From assembly GCF_035083965.1 (NCBI RefSeq), contig NC_089725.1, forward strand, positions 27,971,925 through 28,035,924: a stretch of DNA of 64,000 nt. The letters are read 5' to 3'. This DNA comes from Branchiostoma lanceolatum (Eukaryota; Chordata; Leptocardii; Amphioxiformes; Branchiostomatidae). This document shows positions 23,884-35,288 of the stretch, in pieces. The notes beneath the pieces were generated by a model. It saw only the letters and a list, made by a program, of their open reading frames with translations, ran no database searches and had not been told where the DNA came from. How positions within the stretch are numbered: the stretch's first letter is position 1; every line of letters starts with the position of its first letter. The position numbers were made by a program, and so were the translations under genes.

Positions 23884-25101
23884 GAATAGTCGAATTGGAA
23901 AGGGTAGTCGACGTAACTCCTTCGTAGTGTCTTGCTAATATTTCCTCTCGGTTCACTTTACTTGAGTACAGTACCGTCTCTTAGAAATATTCAAGTGAAT
24001 CTGTCCACGATTTCAGACGACTACAGTGGGAATATCCCCAGTGCGTCTTCAAAACAAGTCCTGTCGAATAAGGAACGTCATTTCTGTGACGCAGCCTCTC
24101 AGTCAAGGTTGGGTTCACATGACATGCAGGGAGATCTCGAACTTAATTACTCTGAGAAGTATTTCATCGACGTCGACAGAAATCTTTGACTCGACAGAAA
24201 GTGACGAAGACCAAACTAATACAACTAGTGGCAACGAAGAAAGTCAAAGGACTAAGAAAAAAGTGACATTAGGAGGTGATCGTAACCTTCTTTACCCATG
24301 AATAAATTGAATTCGCCCGGTTGTTAACAAATCAATTGACCCGTGCACGAATGCCGATAATCACCGTGGGTGTGGTGTGTCGGAAAATAGGGACTGCGTA
24401 AGGTGTGTCACCAAAATGGTTATAATGGTTGTATTTACATAGAACAACAAATAAAAAGCATAAACGACCTCTAAACGTCGCCTTTTTCCTGTCACAAGTC
24501 ACAAATCCAAATAAAGCTCGCTGGAACACAGAAAAAAATACTGCTAAACGGATATCTATCATTCAAGGGCATCTTTTGTAGCCTACGGTCTTAACTTAAT
24601 GGTTGTGCGTAATAATGTATATAGAGTAACAAAACAACCACAAAGAATTAAGGAACTCATCTTCACCTTTCAATTTTTTTTCCTTTCGAAAGTTACAAAT
24701 CCAAGTATATATGTGCATAACAAAACACTGTTAGGCATCATTCGTAGTTCTGGGAAATGACAGCAGATGAGACGGCATTCGACCGGTTTCGACTGTTAGG
24801 CAGTCATCTATTATTCAGGGCCACCTTTTGTTGCCTCCGGCTAAATCATTGAAGCACGCGATTTCACCCGGCCGAGGACAAAACGTGTTTCCTCTGGCAC
24901 TGTCATTGATTTTAATCAAGCTCGAGTCTGTTGTAAACCTGATGCAACTCGAGAAACGAGAAATAAAAGTTTCATCCTAACAACTATGATGCCATACATG
25001 CATGTTTGATGGACTCCAAACCACGAGGACACGTCAACAGTTGTTGTTGTTGCTATGTCGTCACTTGTGTATTTATTTGTATATCTGCATACCCTGTAAA
25101 A
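23884..25101. other. intergenic, nothing gene-like seen
   Basis: This contains the likely promoter and 5' UTR of the two-TM gene next to 23884. Beyond it are AT-rich sequence and only short unsupported ORFs. No recognisable repeat was placed between about 24.3 and 25.1 kb. Confidence 0.45.
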
Positions 25102-25306
25102 ACTACTCTCCAAGCAGAGGAGTGGGTCCGGCAGGTTTTTGGCGTGTTTTTAGGCATTTTTGTCGGGCTATCTACTTTGTCATGGTTTCTTTGTCTCTAC
25201 AACCCACAAAGAGACAGAGAAACCATGACAAAGTAGATAGCCCGACAAAAATGCCTAAAAACACGCCAAAAACCTGCCGGACCCACTCCTCTGCTTGGAG
25301 AGTAGT
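25102..25306. mobile_element. near-perfect hairpin MITE, 97-bp arms
   Basis: The arms 25102-25198 and 25210-25306 are inverted complements over 97 bp with one mismatch, around an 11-bp loop. The outer sequence ACTACTCTCCAAGCAGAGGA has the CTCCAAGCAGA end seen in older MITEs of this window. The near identity of the arms suggests a recent copy. If transcribed it would make a long RNA hairpin. Confidence 0.85.
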
Positions 25307-25573
25307 AAAAACCGCCTCATGGCGTAATATACCAGGTTTGTACAGAAGAGTATGAGCTGTCCGGACAGATTGATTTGATCCACTCACACAGGAAGGATCC
25401 ATATTATTTTCGATAAGTGTGGCGGGCTCTTTAATGTGTGGCTCCCCTCAAACACGGGACCTCCGTAGCCTCCGTTGCAGGCTCTGAGCCGGCCTTTTTG
25501 GGGGCTAAATAATATACTTTTTGCAGGCAGTCCGTGACCAGCAGCCACCCCCGTAACCATTTTGCCGACAAAA

Positions 25574-27426
25574 TCTAAGAGGATATCCCTAACCGAAGCT
25601 GGATACTAATTTACCAACATTGAGCATTTTAAAGACGCCATCACACTTATCGAAAAATGTGAGGGTGTGAAGTGAGTGGTTTTAAAAAAACCTTATGTGC
25701 AATATTAACAGGCAAAAGCAGTATCCAATCGGCCACCTGTTTGATACGGCCTTTGTCCTCTGGATACTACCCTGTGGTAAACCGGTAATTCAGCTTGGGA
25801 TTTTGATCCCACTACGCCCACTACCTAAGCCAACACTTCCCCAGTTACATTTGAGCCAATGTTTTTGAGCCAAAGTGAATCTGCTTCGAGCTTGTGTATA
25901 ATGCCCAAGCCCATGGTATAAGCTGTGGGAGTAATTTTAAGGCTGAACACATTTATGTACTTTGTAAGTTTGAGAACCACCTGGTCACTGGAGGTAAGTT
26001 TTGCGTCATGCAAAGCTGCCAGATGGTGCAGAGTATTTCCTAATGCCCCCTTTCCGTTAGACGGCAATAGCGAAGTGACCAAGGCAATTGCAAAATAGGT
26101 TTTGTTACCCTTGATTTTATAACTGGAATATGGTGCAAGATGTAGAAGTATGATTAAAAGACAAAACTCACAAAAACGTTCTTAATCTATGAAATTCTCT
26201 GCATGATAAAATTTTAGTGTATTATTTTATAATACACTGTAGTATATTAGTATATTAGCCTCTTTCTTGATTCGCAGTCTCTCATCATCCAGATGTTAAT
26301 CTTACAGTATCAAAAATATTGTCCAGTACCGACTTCCCTTGCAGTCCGCCGTAACGCAACAGCTGACAAACCAACGTGTACAAAACGATAGCAGGAAATG
26401 GTGCAACATATCACCCAATATCTGCTTAGCACAAAACTCACGATTTGACACCCACAAAGCGTTTACGGAATAAGTGGCCTGTTCCATATGCCCGTCAAGA
26501 TAGGGGTGCTTTTAGAATATTACATTGACGATAAAAGCAGTTACGGTGTAAAATAGACAACGTGCATCATCACGCGCAACCTAGCAGACGATATGCCAAG
26601 TTACATACCAGTGCGACGACGGAATCGTGAGTTCTAGCTGCGAACGTGCGCACAACTCCATTTCTAATACTCCTGTAGGAGGTCACCCTCCTTCCCGGGG
26701 TAACAAAGAAGTACAATGTTTACTACACATTGTTACATCAACTGTTTAAAGCCTTAGCCTGTTAAAAGAGTGTAAAATACAGGAAGACTGTTTTGAATTT
26801 CATTTTTCAGATGTGAGATCACGAGAATTGTATGTCCCTTGCCAGCGGCCGACCCGGCTGAAGTCGGCAGCTTTTTTTCTAGGATATATCGGGTAACCAG
26901 AAACACAACGTTTCTTTTTCCATGCCTTGTTGGTAAACCGACACAGTATATAAGAATGATTGCACACTAATAGAACCAACTCGGCTATGGAGTTTTTCGC
27001 CTGAAGAACATATCGTTCTCCTGGCGCTAGTGGTGTTTTCTTCTGCAGACGTTTTTCTTTCCTAAAATGACTTAATTAACCATGAACTGCAGAAGTAACT
27101 GCATTGGGGCGACAGTGGTGCTCCTCGTCGTCACAATTCGCTACACCGGCATCCGTTTGGCTTCGGCATCGAGTTTGAATGTAACCAAGCAGGCCGATGA
27201 AACAACCGACATCCTCCACAACTCGACACTGCGAAATGGCTCCGCGGAGAACTGTGGCACATTCCCGGCTACAAACAACTCTACGGTAGGAGAAAACGTT
27301 ATATTAAATGCCCCAGTACGCCTTGATAATGACTTAGAAACTCCGGCTCTCAGCGTACCGAGCCTATGCATCTCTCTATGTTGTTTAACGTGCTCGATGT
27401 GGGGCTCTCCTCAAACACGGGATCTA
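25574..27426 (+). repeat. GPCR array unit A (about 1.85 kb)
   Basis: First of three direct repeats beginning TCTAAGAGGATATCCCTAAC. The unit holds SINE-derived sequence, a shared non-coding block, a 5' leader with TATA box and the N-terminal part of a GPCR gene. It lacks a segment of roughly 125 bp present in units B and C (corresponding to about 27548-27675). Confidence 0.85.
26947..26954 (+). promoter_or_regulatory. TATA box of truncated GPCR copy 1
   Basis: TATATAAG lies 128 bp upstream of the ATG at 27082. The same element is conserved in copy 2, but this whole leader is missing in front of the intact gene. Confidence 0.5.
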
Positions 27427-27462
27427 TCTAAGAGGATATTCCTAACCGAAGCTGGATACTAA
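27082..27462 (+). pseudogene. truncated GPCR copy 1 (N-terminal part only)
   Basis: Codons 1 to about 100 match the intact receptor at 30342 closely (signal peptide, N-glycosylation motifs). At about 27381, just before TM1 would form, homology ends. The frame runs into SINE-derived sequence (SMWGSPQTRDLSK) and stops at 27462. All seven TM segments are absent. If expressed it could only make a secreted, glycosylated peptide of about 100 residues. The leader with its TATA box is retained. Confidence 0.8.
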
Positions 27463-28741
27463 TTTGCCAACATTGAGCATGTTAAAGACGCCACCACACT
27501 TATCGAAAAATGTGAGGGTGTGAAGTGAGTGGTTAAAAACCTTATGTGCCGCACCTTAGGCAATTTATATTGTATTTAGGTCACTCTTGTTGGAAAAGTG
27601 TTGGTTTAAGAAGTGGATGCAGTGGGATTACAATCGTAATCTCCAAGCAGATTTACCAGTGGCAACGACAGTATTTAGAGGCAAAAGCAGTATCCAATTG
27701 GCCACTTGTTTGATCCGGCTTTTGTCCTCTGGATACTACCCTGTGGTAAACCGGTAAGTCAACTTGGAGATTCTGATCCCACTGCGCCCTTACCTAAGCC
27801 AACACTTCCCAAGTTACATTTGAGCCCATGTTTTTGAGCCAAAGTAAATCTGTTTCGAGCGTGTGTATAATGCCCAAGCCCATGGCATAAGCTGTGGGTA
27901 GTAATTTTAAGGCTGAACTCACTTATGTACTTTGTAAGTTAGAGAACCACCTGGTCACTGGAGGTAAGTTTGACGTCATGCAAAGCTGCCAGATGGTGAA
28001 GAGTATTTCATAATGCCCCCTTTTCACTAGGCGGCAATAGCGAAGTGACCAAGGCAATTGCAAAATAGGTTTTGTTACCCTTGATTTTATAACTGGAATA
28101 TGGTGCAAGATGTAGAAGTATGACTGAAAGGCAAAACTCACAAAAACGTTCTTATAAAAATCTACCCTTACCGTCCGCCGTAACGCAACAGCTGACGAAC
28201 TAAAGTGCACAAAACGATCACAGGAAATGGCGCAACACAAAACTCACGATTTGACACCCACAAGGCGTTTACGGAATTAGTGGCCTGTTCCATATGCCCG
28301 TCAAGATAGGAGTGATTTTAGAACATTACATTGAATATAAAAGCAGTTACGGTGTAAAATAGACAACGTGCATCATAACGCGCAACCTAGCAGACGATAT
28401 GCCAAGTTACATACCAGTGCGACGACGGGATCGTGAGTTCTAGCTGCGAACGTGCGCGCAACTCCATTTCTAGGAGTTCACCCTCCTTCCCGGAGTAACA
28501 AAGAAGTACAATGTTTACTACACATTGTTACATCAACTGTTTAAAGCCTTTGCCTGTTGAAAGAGTGTGAAATACAGGAAGACTGTTTTGAATTTCATTT
28601 TTCAGATGTGAGATCACGAGAATTGTATGTCCCTTGCCAGCGGCCGACCCGGCTGAAGTCGGCAGCTTTTTTTCTAGGATATATCGGGTAACCAGAAACA
28701 CAACGTTTCTTTTTCCATGCCTTGTTGGTAAACCGACACAG

Positions 28742-28749
28742 TATATAAG
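28742..28749 (+). promoter_or_regulatory. TATA box of truncated GPCR copy 2
   Basis: TATATAAG lies 128 bp before the ATG at 28877, the same spacing as in copy 1. Confidence 0.5.
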
Positions 28750-28876
28750 AATGATTGCACACAAATAGAACCAACTCGGCTATGGAGTTTTTCGCCTGAA
28801 GAACATATCGTTCTCCTGGCGCTAGTGGTGTTTTCTTCTGCAGACGTTTTTCTTTCCTAAAATGACTTAATTAACC

Positions 28877-29175
28877 ATGAACTGCAGAAGTAACTGCATT
28901 GGGGCGACAGTGGTGCTCCTCGTCGTCACAATTCGCTACACCGGCATCCGTTTGGCTTCGGCATCGAGTTTGAATGTAACCAAGCAGGCCGATGAAACAA
29001 CCGACATCCTCCACAACTCGACACTGCGAAACGGCTCCACGGAAAACTGTGACACCTTCCCGGCTACAAACACCTCTACGGTAGGAGAAACGTTACATTA
29101 AATGTCCCAGTACGCCTTGATAATGACTTAGAAACTCCGCCTCTCAGCGTACCGAGCCTATGCATCTCTCTATGT
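28877..29175 (+). pseudogene. truncated GPCR copy 2 (N-terminal part only)
   Basis: Closely similar to copy 1 through its N-terminal region. It lacks one base in the A-run of GGAGAAACG relative to the others, which shifts the frame and gives a 74-codon product. As in copy 1, homology to the intact gene ends before TM1 and continues into SINE-derived sequence. Confidence 0.8.
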
Positions 29176-29220
29176 TGTTTAACGTGCTCGATGTGGGGCT
29201 CTCCTCAAACACGGGATCTA

Positions 29221-31448
29221 TCTAAGAGGATATCCCTAACCGAAGCTGGATACTAATTTGCCAACATTGAGCATGTTAAAGACGCCACCACGTGCACACT
29301 TATCGAAACATGTGAGGGTGTGAAGTGAGTGGTTAAAAAGCTTATGTGCCGCACCTTAGGCAATTTAGGTCACTCTTGTTGGAAAAGTGTTGGTTTAAGA
29401 AGTGGATGCAGTGGGATTACAATCGTAATCTCCAAGCAGATTTACCGGTGGCAACGACAGTATTTAGAGGCAAAAGCAGTACTTGTTTGATCCGGCTTTT
29501 GTCCTCTGGATACTACCCTGTGGTAAACCGGTAAGTCAACTTGGAGATTCTGATCCCACTGCGCCCTTACCTAAGCCAACACTTCCCAAGTTACATTTGA
29601 GCCCATGTTTTTGAGCCAAAGTAAATCTGTTTCGAGCGTGTGTATAATGCCCAAGCCCATGGCATAAGCTGTGGGTAGTAATTTTAAGGCTGAACTCACT
29701 TATGTACTTTGTAAGTTAGAGAACCACCTGGTCACTGGAGGTAAGTTTGACGTCATGCAAAGCTGCCAGATGGTGAAGAGTATTTCATAATGCCCCCTTT
29801 CACTAGGCGGCAATAGCGAAGTGACCAAGGCAATTGCAAAATAGGTTTTGTTACCCTTGATTTTATAACTGGAATATGGTGCAAGATGTAGAAGTATGAC
29901 TGAAAGGCAAAACTCACAAAAACGTTCTTATAATCTTTGAAATTCTCTACCCTTGCCGTCCGCCGTAACGCAACAGCTGACGAACTAAAGTGCACAAAAC
30001 GATCACAGGAAATGGCGCAACACAAAACTCACGATTTGACACCCACAAAGCGTTTACGGAATTAGTGGCCTGTTCCATATGCCCGTCAAGATAGGAGTGA
30101 TTTTAGAACATTACATTGAATATAAAAGCAGTTACGGTGTAAAATAGACAACGTGCATCATAACGCGCAACCTAGCAGACGATATGCCAAGTTACATACC
30201 AGTGCGACGACGGGATCGTGAGTTCTAGCTGCGAACGTACGCACAACTCCATTTCTAATACTCCTTTAGGAGTTCACCCTCCTTCCCGGGGTAACAAAGA
30301 AGTACAATGTATACTACACAATGACTTAAAATGACTTAACCATGAACTGCAGAAGTAACTACATTAGGGCGACAGTGGTGCTCCTCGTCGTCACAATTCG
30401 CTACACCGGCATCAGTTTGGCTTCGGGATCGAGCTTGAATGTCATCGAGCAGGCCGAGGAAACAACCGACATCCTCCACAACTCGACACTGCGAAACGGC
30501 TCCGCGGAGAACTGTGGCACCTTCCCGGCTGCAAACAACTCTACGGTAGGAGAAAACATCACTTTAAATGTGCCAGTACGCCTTGATAATGACTTAAAAA
30601 CTCCGCCTCTCAGCGTACCGAGCCTATGCATCTCTCTATGTATGTGTGTCTGGTCGGTCGTGGCAAACAGCCTCCCGTTAGCCGCCATCGTCAAGCACGA
30701 GCAGCTTCACACGCCCGTGTACATCCTCATGGCTAACCTGGCGGCAAGTGACGTCTTAACCGGCACAGCATTCGGAATTTGGTGTATTTCTGCGTTGGCC
30801 CACATTTACACGCAGTCGATCACGTCCAATACCGTGACGCGCTTCTTCTTCTCCTTCGGCTTACTCTCCGGCCTTTCCTCCGCCTACGGTCTGCTGGCCC
30901 TGACGGCTGAGCGCTACTGGTTCATCGTGCACGGGATGACGTACATCAACAATGTAACCAACGACAAGTGCAAGGTCGTGGTCTTGATCGCCTGGGCGTG
31001 GTCCGTCCTGCTGGCGATGCTGCCCAACTTCGGCTGGCACTGCGCAAGTCCTGCCGAAGAAGGTTGCAGGCCGTTGGCGGGAGGACTGCCTCACGGGTAC
31101 ACAGTCCTTGTCCAGGTCTCCATCATCATTCCGATGGCGGCAATCATCCTCCTGAACAGCGGGGTGTTCTGGTGCCTCTGGAAGCTCTTAAACGCCATCG
31201 CTGACCAGGAAGCCGCAGTGGGCGCCGAGCCGAGTACAAGCAGAAGATCCGCCATCACTATCGTCATCATCACCATCGTGTTCCTGCTGGGATGGCTGCC
31301 GACACTCATCAGAATGGCCTCGTCCACTGTCGTCAGCATGCCCATAATCTACATAGTCTTAAACTCGGCAATCAATCCCGTCATCTACGGGTTTCGCCTG
31401 TTGGAGGTTCGTCGCAGCGTTGCACGGCTCTTCGTGTGCGGACAGTAG
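29221..31448 (+). repeat. GPCR array unit C (ends in the intact receptor)
   Basis: Third unit. It is colinear with B up to about 30318, then lacks some 330 bp of leader that A and B retain (26732-27065 in unit A), and rejoins just before the ATG. After codon 100 it continues into the 7TM region instead of SINE sequence. Confidence 0.85.
30342..31448 (+). CDS. class A GPCR, MECA/LPA-S1P-cannabinoid-like, single exon
   Basis: A 368-aa intronless rhodopsin-family receptor. It starts with a probable signal peptide and a glycosylated N-terminus (sequons at N47, N52, N66, N72). TM landmarks are N109 (1.50), LAASD with D137 (2.50), ERY at 190-192 in place of DRY, W218/W220 in TM4, P264 in TM5, GWLP in TM6 (317-320), and NPVIY at 345-349. 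The top of TM3 lacks the usual cysteine, while extracellular loop 2 has its own pair (GWHC and EGC). These two features are shared by melanocortin, EDG, cannabinoid and adenosine receptors and support a lipid-type MECA receptor; the ligand is unknown. It is the only complete copy of a three-unit array, and it lacks the TATA-bearing leader of the other two, so its promoter must lie elsewhere. Confidence 0.87.
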   Translation: MNCRSNYIRATVVLLVVTIRYTGISLASGSSLNVIEQAEETTDILHNSTLRNGSAENCGTFPAANNSTVGENITLNVPVRLDNDLKTPPLSVPSLCISLCMCVWSVVANSLPLAAIVKHEQLHTPVYILMANLAASDVLTGTAFGIWCISALAHIYTQSITSNTVTRFFFSFGLLSGLSSAYGLLALTAERYWFIVHGMTYINNVTNDKCKVVVLIAWAWSVLLAMLPNFGWHCASPAEEGCRPLAGGLPHGYTVLVQVSIIIPMAAIILLNSGVFWCLWKLLNAIADQEAAVGAEPSTSRRSAITIVIITIVFLLGWLPTLIRMASSTVVSMPIIYIVLNSAINPVIYGFRLLEVRRSVARLFVCGQ

Positions 31449-32758
31449 CGGAAACAGCGGCCTACATTAATTAGACCTTAAACCCTCCCGCAACTCAGTC
31501 TTGACTCTTGTATCGGCTGTGAATTAGTGCATCTGCACGCTTATATCAGGGCGGGCTCTTGCATGCATGCTGGACTTTATTTGAGCGACTCCGGTCCCAA
31601 CTCACACGCCTACGTCAGGACGGGTCTATAGCTAAAGACTTCGCATAGGAGCGGGACCGAACGGAGAAAAACACATCGGCGCACCTGTCATGTTCTGTCC
31701 CTTGCGTTAAGGCGGCCCAGCGCAAGCACTCTGTGGACAGGTGGCCTCGACTTCGCACGGTCGTACTAATGTAGTAAGAACCTACCTTTCAGCACCAAGG
31801 ACATTACCATCGAGCGCACGGCCACTTCACTTCGCTCGCAGCCGACCGCTTTCCCGACAAAATCGGAGCGGCGCCGGGACGCCTTAGACGCCACCAGGCC
31901 TTCCTACGGGGGTACGGATAGTAGGATTCGACAAAAAGGGGAATCATTGGCCAGTAGACTCAGTCCATGGGAAGATCAACATTTCCCCCTCGGAGCGGCC
32001 GACCAACCCCTATGGTGGCCAAACTCCCCTGGCAAAGCATTCTCCCCATTGCCAGCGTAGTTAGTCTGGTAGAGACTCGGGGCGGTCAGCCAAGATCGGA
32101 CAGGCTAGTGCAAACAGGCTCGCACCCACAGCTAGGCCCGACGTCTGATACGAGAAGGAAGATGGGGAGGCTAACGTTATTATCGTATATGTATAGTACG
32201 CACAATGTGACTTGCCGCAATATAACACGAAATGCACAAAGTTAGGTGTGACAAGATGTTGCTGTAACGAAAAACCAAAGGTTTAGACAATTATCATGGC
32301 CGCTGGAGTGTTGTTTCATTCGTATAGATCTTTTATCAAAAATTAATACAAAGTTCTGTGATCTGTGAGTAGGCTAGCACAAGTCCGTAGGGCATTTAGC
32401 AGCATCTGTTCCTTGAGTTCACATTCAATTAGTAATGTTGAAAGTATGATACACTGTCTTTGAAATTGTAAATTGGCACTTCATATGTTAAGGCTGGATG
32501 GTAATATAATGTGAACGAAACCCATTTGTGTTAAGTCCTGTTCTTGTTTCATTAACCCCAACACTTTTGACTCAGAAGAACTCAAAGATTAAGTGAGCGA
32601 ATCGCAGTCAGAAATCACACACACTTCTTCATGAAATGCATTGTCAAAATCTTTTTCTTCCCCATAGAAAGACTGATGAAATAATTCTATATACATTTTT
32701 TTCACATTCGGGAAACAAACAAGTCCTCATAACCCTGTCATGCACACCAGAGTTCTCT
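31449..32758. other. downstream of the GPCR gene, no gene seen
   Basis: Probable 3' UTR followed by GC-moderate intergenic sequence. It has fragments of MITE ends (AGTCTGGTAGAGACT near 32065, GTTAAGGCGGCCCAGC near 31706). No splice-supported coding exon was seen. Confidence 0.45.
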
Positions 32759-33712
32759 GTTGGGTTAAGGCAGCCCAGGCTCGAAAATTCGTGTTCAAGT
32801 TCGGCCGCGTGTCTGGCCAGGTGCGCGGCCGAACTCGAACCGTATTCGGACTGTTCCACTACGGAGCAGTTCGGGGAACACAATGTCTATTACAGTACCC
32901 AATCATATACAAATGCATGTCGTCTCAGATGTACGTATATGTACAACGTTGTTTTATAGGCCATGATTTGGGTTGTATTACATTCTAAATGTTTCAATCA
33001 AATGGTTTGGAAGTTGTCTCCTCCACGAATGCTGCATGAACCGCGCCAAGTCCTACTAGCGCTTTTTTGACGGAGGTGTTCCAAATAGAACAGGGGGTTC
33101 TATATGTTCGATGTGGTGTTCGAACGGGCGTTGCGTCACAGGTGTTGGATTTCGCGGGAGACAACGAGCTGCTTGTGCGGGATCGGGTTATGACTTTCAA
33201 GGCATTACACGCAGCTCAAAACAACAGGATTGATCTTTGGAGTAATCAAATATTACTTATTATCGCTTTCTTATCAAAATTGTCCGAGGCTATTTTACAT
33301 AGATTTTGACTTTTTTTAACTGGGGCAAATTTTTCACAAAATATTACCCTAAAATAACCGTTTCTGATGTTTTTGGCCCCAAAAAAACAATGTAATCGTC
33401 ATTTTAAACAAAATAGCCTCGGACAAAATTAATTTGTATGGGGCTAGCTCTCTTCTTGTAAAATGTCATGATAAAAGGTGGTGTTACTGCCTGCGCGCGT
33501 AAACCCGTTAAAAACACAGCTTTTTTAAACCAAAATGTGTATTTCTAGCCCCAAATTAAGCAGTAGAAAACCTTAAGTGACCTTTATTCAATGTGTATGA
33601 AGTAGTTCTAAAACTGTGTGAAGTTTCATCGTGGTGCGACAAGGCTATCGATAGTTACAGGATATGTATTGATATGTATGGAATAATACATCCGGGGCCG
33701 CCTTAACCCAAC
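32759..33712. mobile_element. non-autonomous DNA transposon, 17-bp TIRs
   Basis: The ends GTTGGGTTAAGGCAGCCC and the complement of GGGCCGCCTTAACCCAAC match at 16 of 17 positions. The interior has a further inverted pair (GTCCGAGGCTATTTT and AAAATAGCCTCGGAC) and a palindrome near 32798-32842 (TTCGGCCGCG and CGCGGCCGAA). No transposase is present. A clear target-site duplication was not found. Confidence 0.6.
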
Positions 33713-34974
33713 TGAGTTATAAGATCATTGCCAATGTCGCACACACAACATCTGGAAGCATGCACACTTATATACTGAATCTTGCAAACTATTGGTTCTC
33801 AATGTACCAATGTTGGCCCGAGGGGAAAATGTTATGTTTCCGACCACCGGACCGACCCTAGCAAAACCCTGACGACCATAGCCTTTTTTTGATTGGCCAC
33901 TGGCAAGGGCCATAGAATTTTGGATCTGACATACGAGTAATCAAAACATTGTAGAATCGTTTTCTACCATGTTTTCATCATGTACATGTATGTTGCAATA
34001 GAAAAAGTCATATAAACAGATCCACTAAGCCTAGGTGTCCTTTATGTTGACACTCTGCATAATATTATGTATTTATGAGACTGAAAATACCAGTGTCCCA
34101 ATGCATGTCATTGTCAAACGGTATTTGTTTGAACAGTTTGGTCAAAACTAAAAAAGAATCCCTACTTGACGACTCAACAGGACTGTAATCGGAAACACAA
34201 CATAAGCCTTACCCATACACAAGCATTCTTAACCCCTCCCTGCTGGGTGGCATTTTGTAGCAATAAGGTTAAGGTAAAAACATGCAGATACTGCTCCCAT
34301 CCACAAATAGTACTTTCATGATACATGATACATGATAGTACATGTACTTCCTAACACACATTTTCTCCACCTGCTACAAGAAAACACCAACCTAAGAGTC
34401 ACAAACTTGATTGAATAGTCATCATCATCATCATCATCATCAGTCGACGTGCTTACGCACCGTCGGGGTTACACCGCCCCTTACGTGAATAGTACTTTCA
34501 TGATACATGATAGTACATGTACTTCATAACACACATTTTCCTCACCTGCTACAAGAAAACACAAACCTAACAGTCACAAACTTGATTGCTACCTTGAGGT
34601 AGATTTTAAAAAAATGGTAAAAGTCCATTTTCACTAAGGTTTAAATATGTGCCATTTTTTTCTACCTCACATGAGCCAAGTCTCAGCTAGTCTAATAAAC
34701 CCTCAGGGCACAGACCTTTATGTCCTACTTTCCTCTATGGCTGATGAGTAACTAGAATTTTGTCTTCACATTTTTTGTTTTGTTTTTGTGATTATTTAAC
34801 TTCACTTTGGCACAATTATCTGTTTCGATCACCATTCAGCAGTTTTCATCACTTCCTTCTGGAGTCCAGAATCAATATTTACAGCCAGAAAAGGCCAACT
34901 GCACAAATTAAATCAGAAACATTGCAGCTAGCCAGTGTCATGCACACATCAATTACCAAGACTTACACGTCAAG
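33713..34974. other. intergenic, mostly unassigned
   Basis: AT-rich sequence holding a direct repeat of about 100 bp (34303-34411 and 34489-34588) around a LINE-type tail. No gene-like frame with splice support. Confidence 0.45.
34412..34488 (-). mobile_element. 5'-truncated retrotransposon tail with (TGA)n
   Basis: On the minus strand this reads GGTGTAACCCCGACGGTGCG, then GTCGACTGATGATGATG. A short 3' end with an ATG/TGA simple repeat is usual for RTE/CR1-like LINE insertions. It sits exactly between two direct repeats of about 100 bp. Confidence 0.5.
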
Positions 34975-35256
34975 CCCCTGTCACACATTCAGGACCTTCC
35001 CACGACTTTGCTCCCAACCACTCCCCAGCCAAGGTCGGCGCTGTGCTGGGAGTAGGTTGAATTCCATCCTGCTCCTCTGATATGATTTTTTTTTTCTTCA
35101 GAAGTATATAGACTTGGCTGGCACTGACAATTTTTTAGGACGGACTAGCACCACGATGATCAACTCCCAACTACAGATGACCTTGCTCAGGACTAGCTCC
35201 CAACCATGGTCTGGAGAAGGTTGGGAGGCCATGGGTTGGCTATGTGTGACAGGGCC
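34975..35256. mobile_element. MITE with CCCTGTCACAC termini in SLC37A4 3' region
   Basis: The ends CCCCTGTCACACAT and ATGTGTGACAGGGCC are inverted, with further internal complementarity (CTCCCAACC and GGTTGGGAG). It begins 33 bp past the SLC37A4 stop, so any 3' UTR must include or end within it. Confidence 0.75.
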
Positions 35257-35288
35257 TTTACTGTGGTCACATCTTTTAGCGGAGCGCA

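Larger units (their letters stand above)
27427..29220 (+). repeat. GPCR array unit B (about 1.79 kb)
   Basis: Second direct repeat of the array, more similar to unit C than to unit A, judged by shared insertions (for example the CTCCAAGCAGATTTACC segment near 27645 and 29430) and substitutions. It ends with the second truncated receptor copy. Confidence 0.85.

Noticed and set aside
27082-27462. Functional 126-aa protein gene
   Set aside because: Its last third is SINE sequence and it lacks all TM segments of its homologue, so it is called a truncated copy. Expression remains possible and is listed as a finding.
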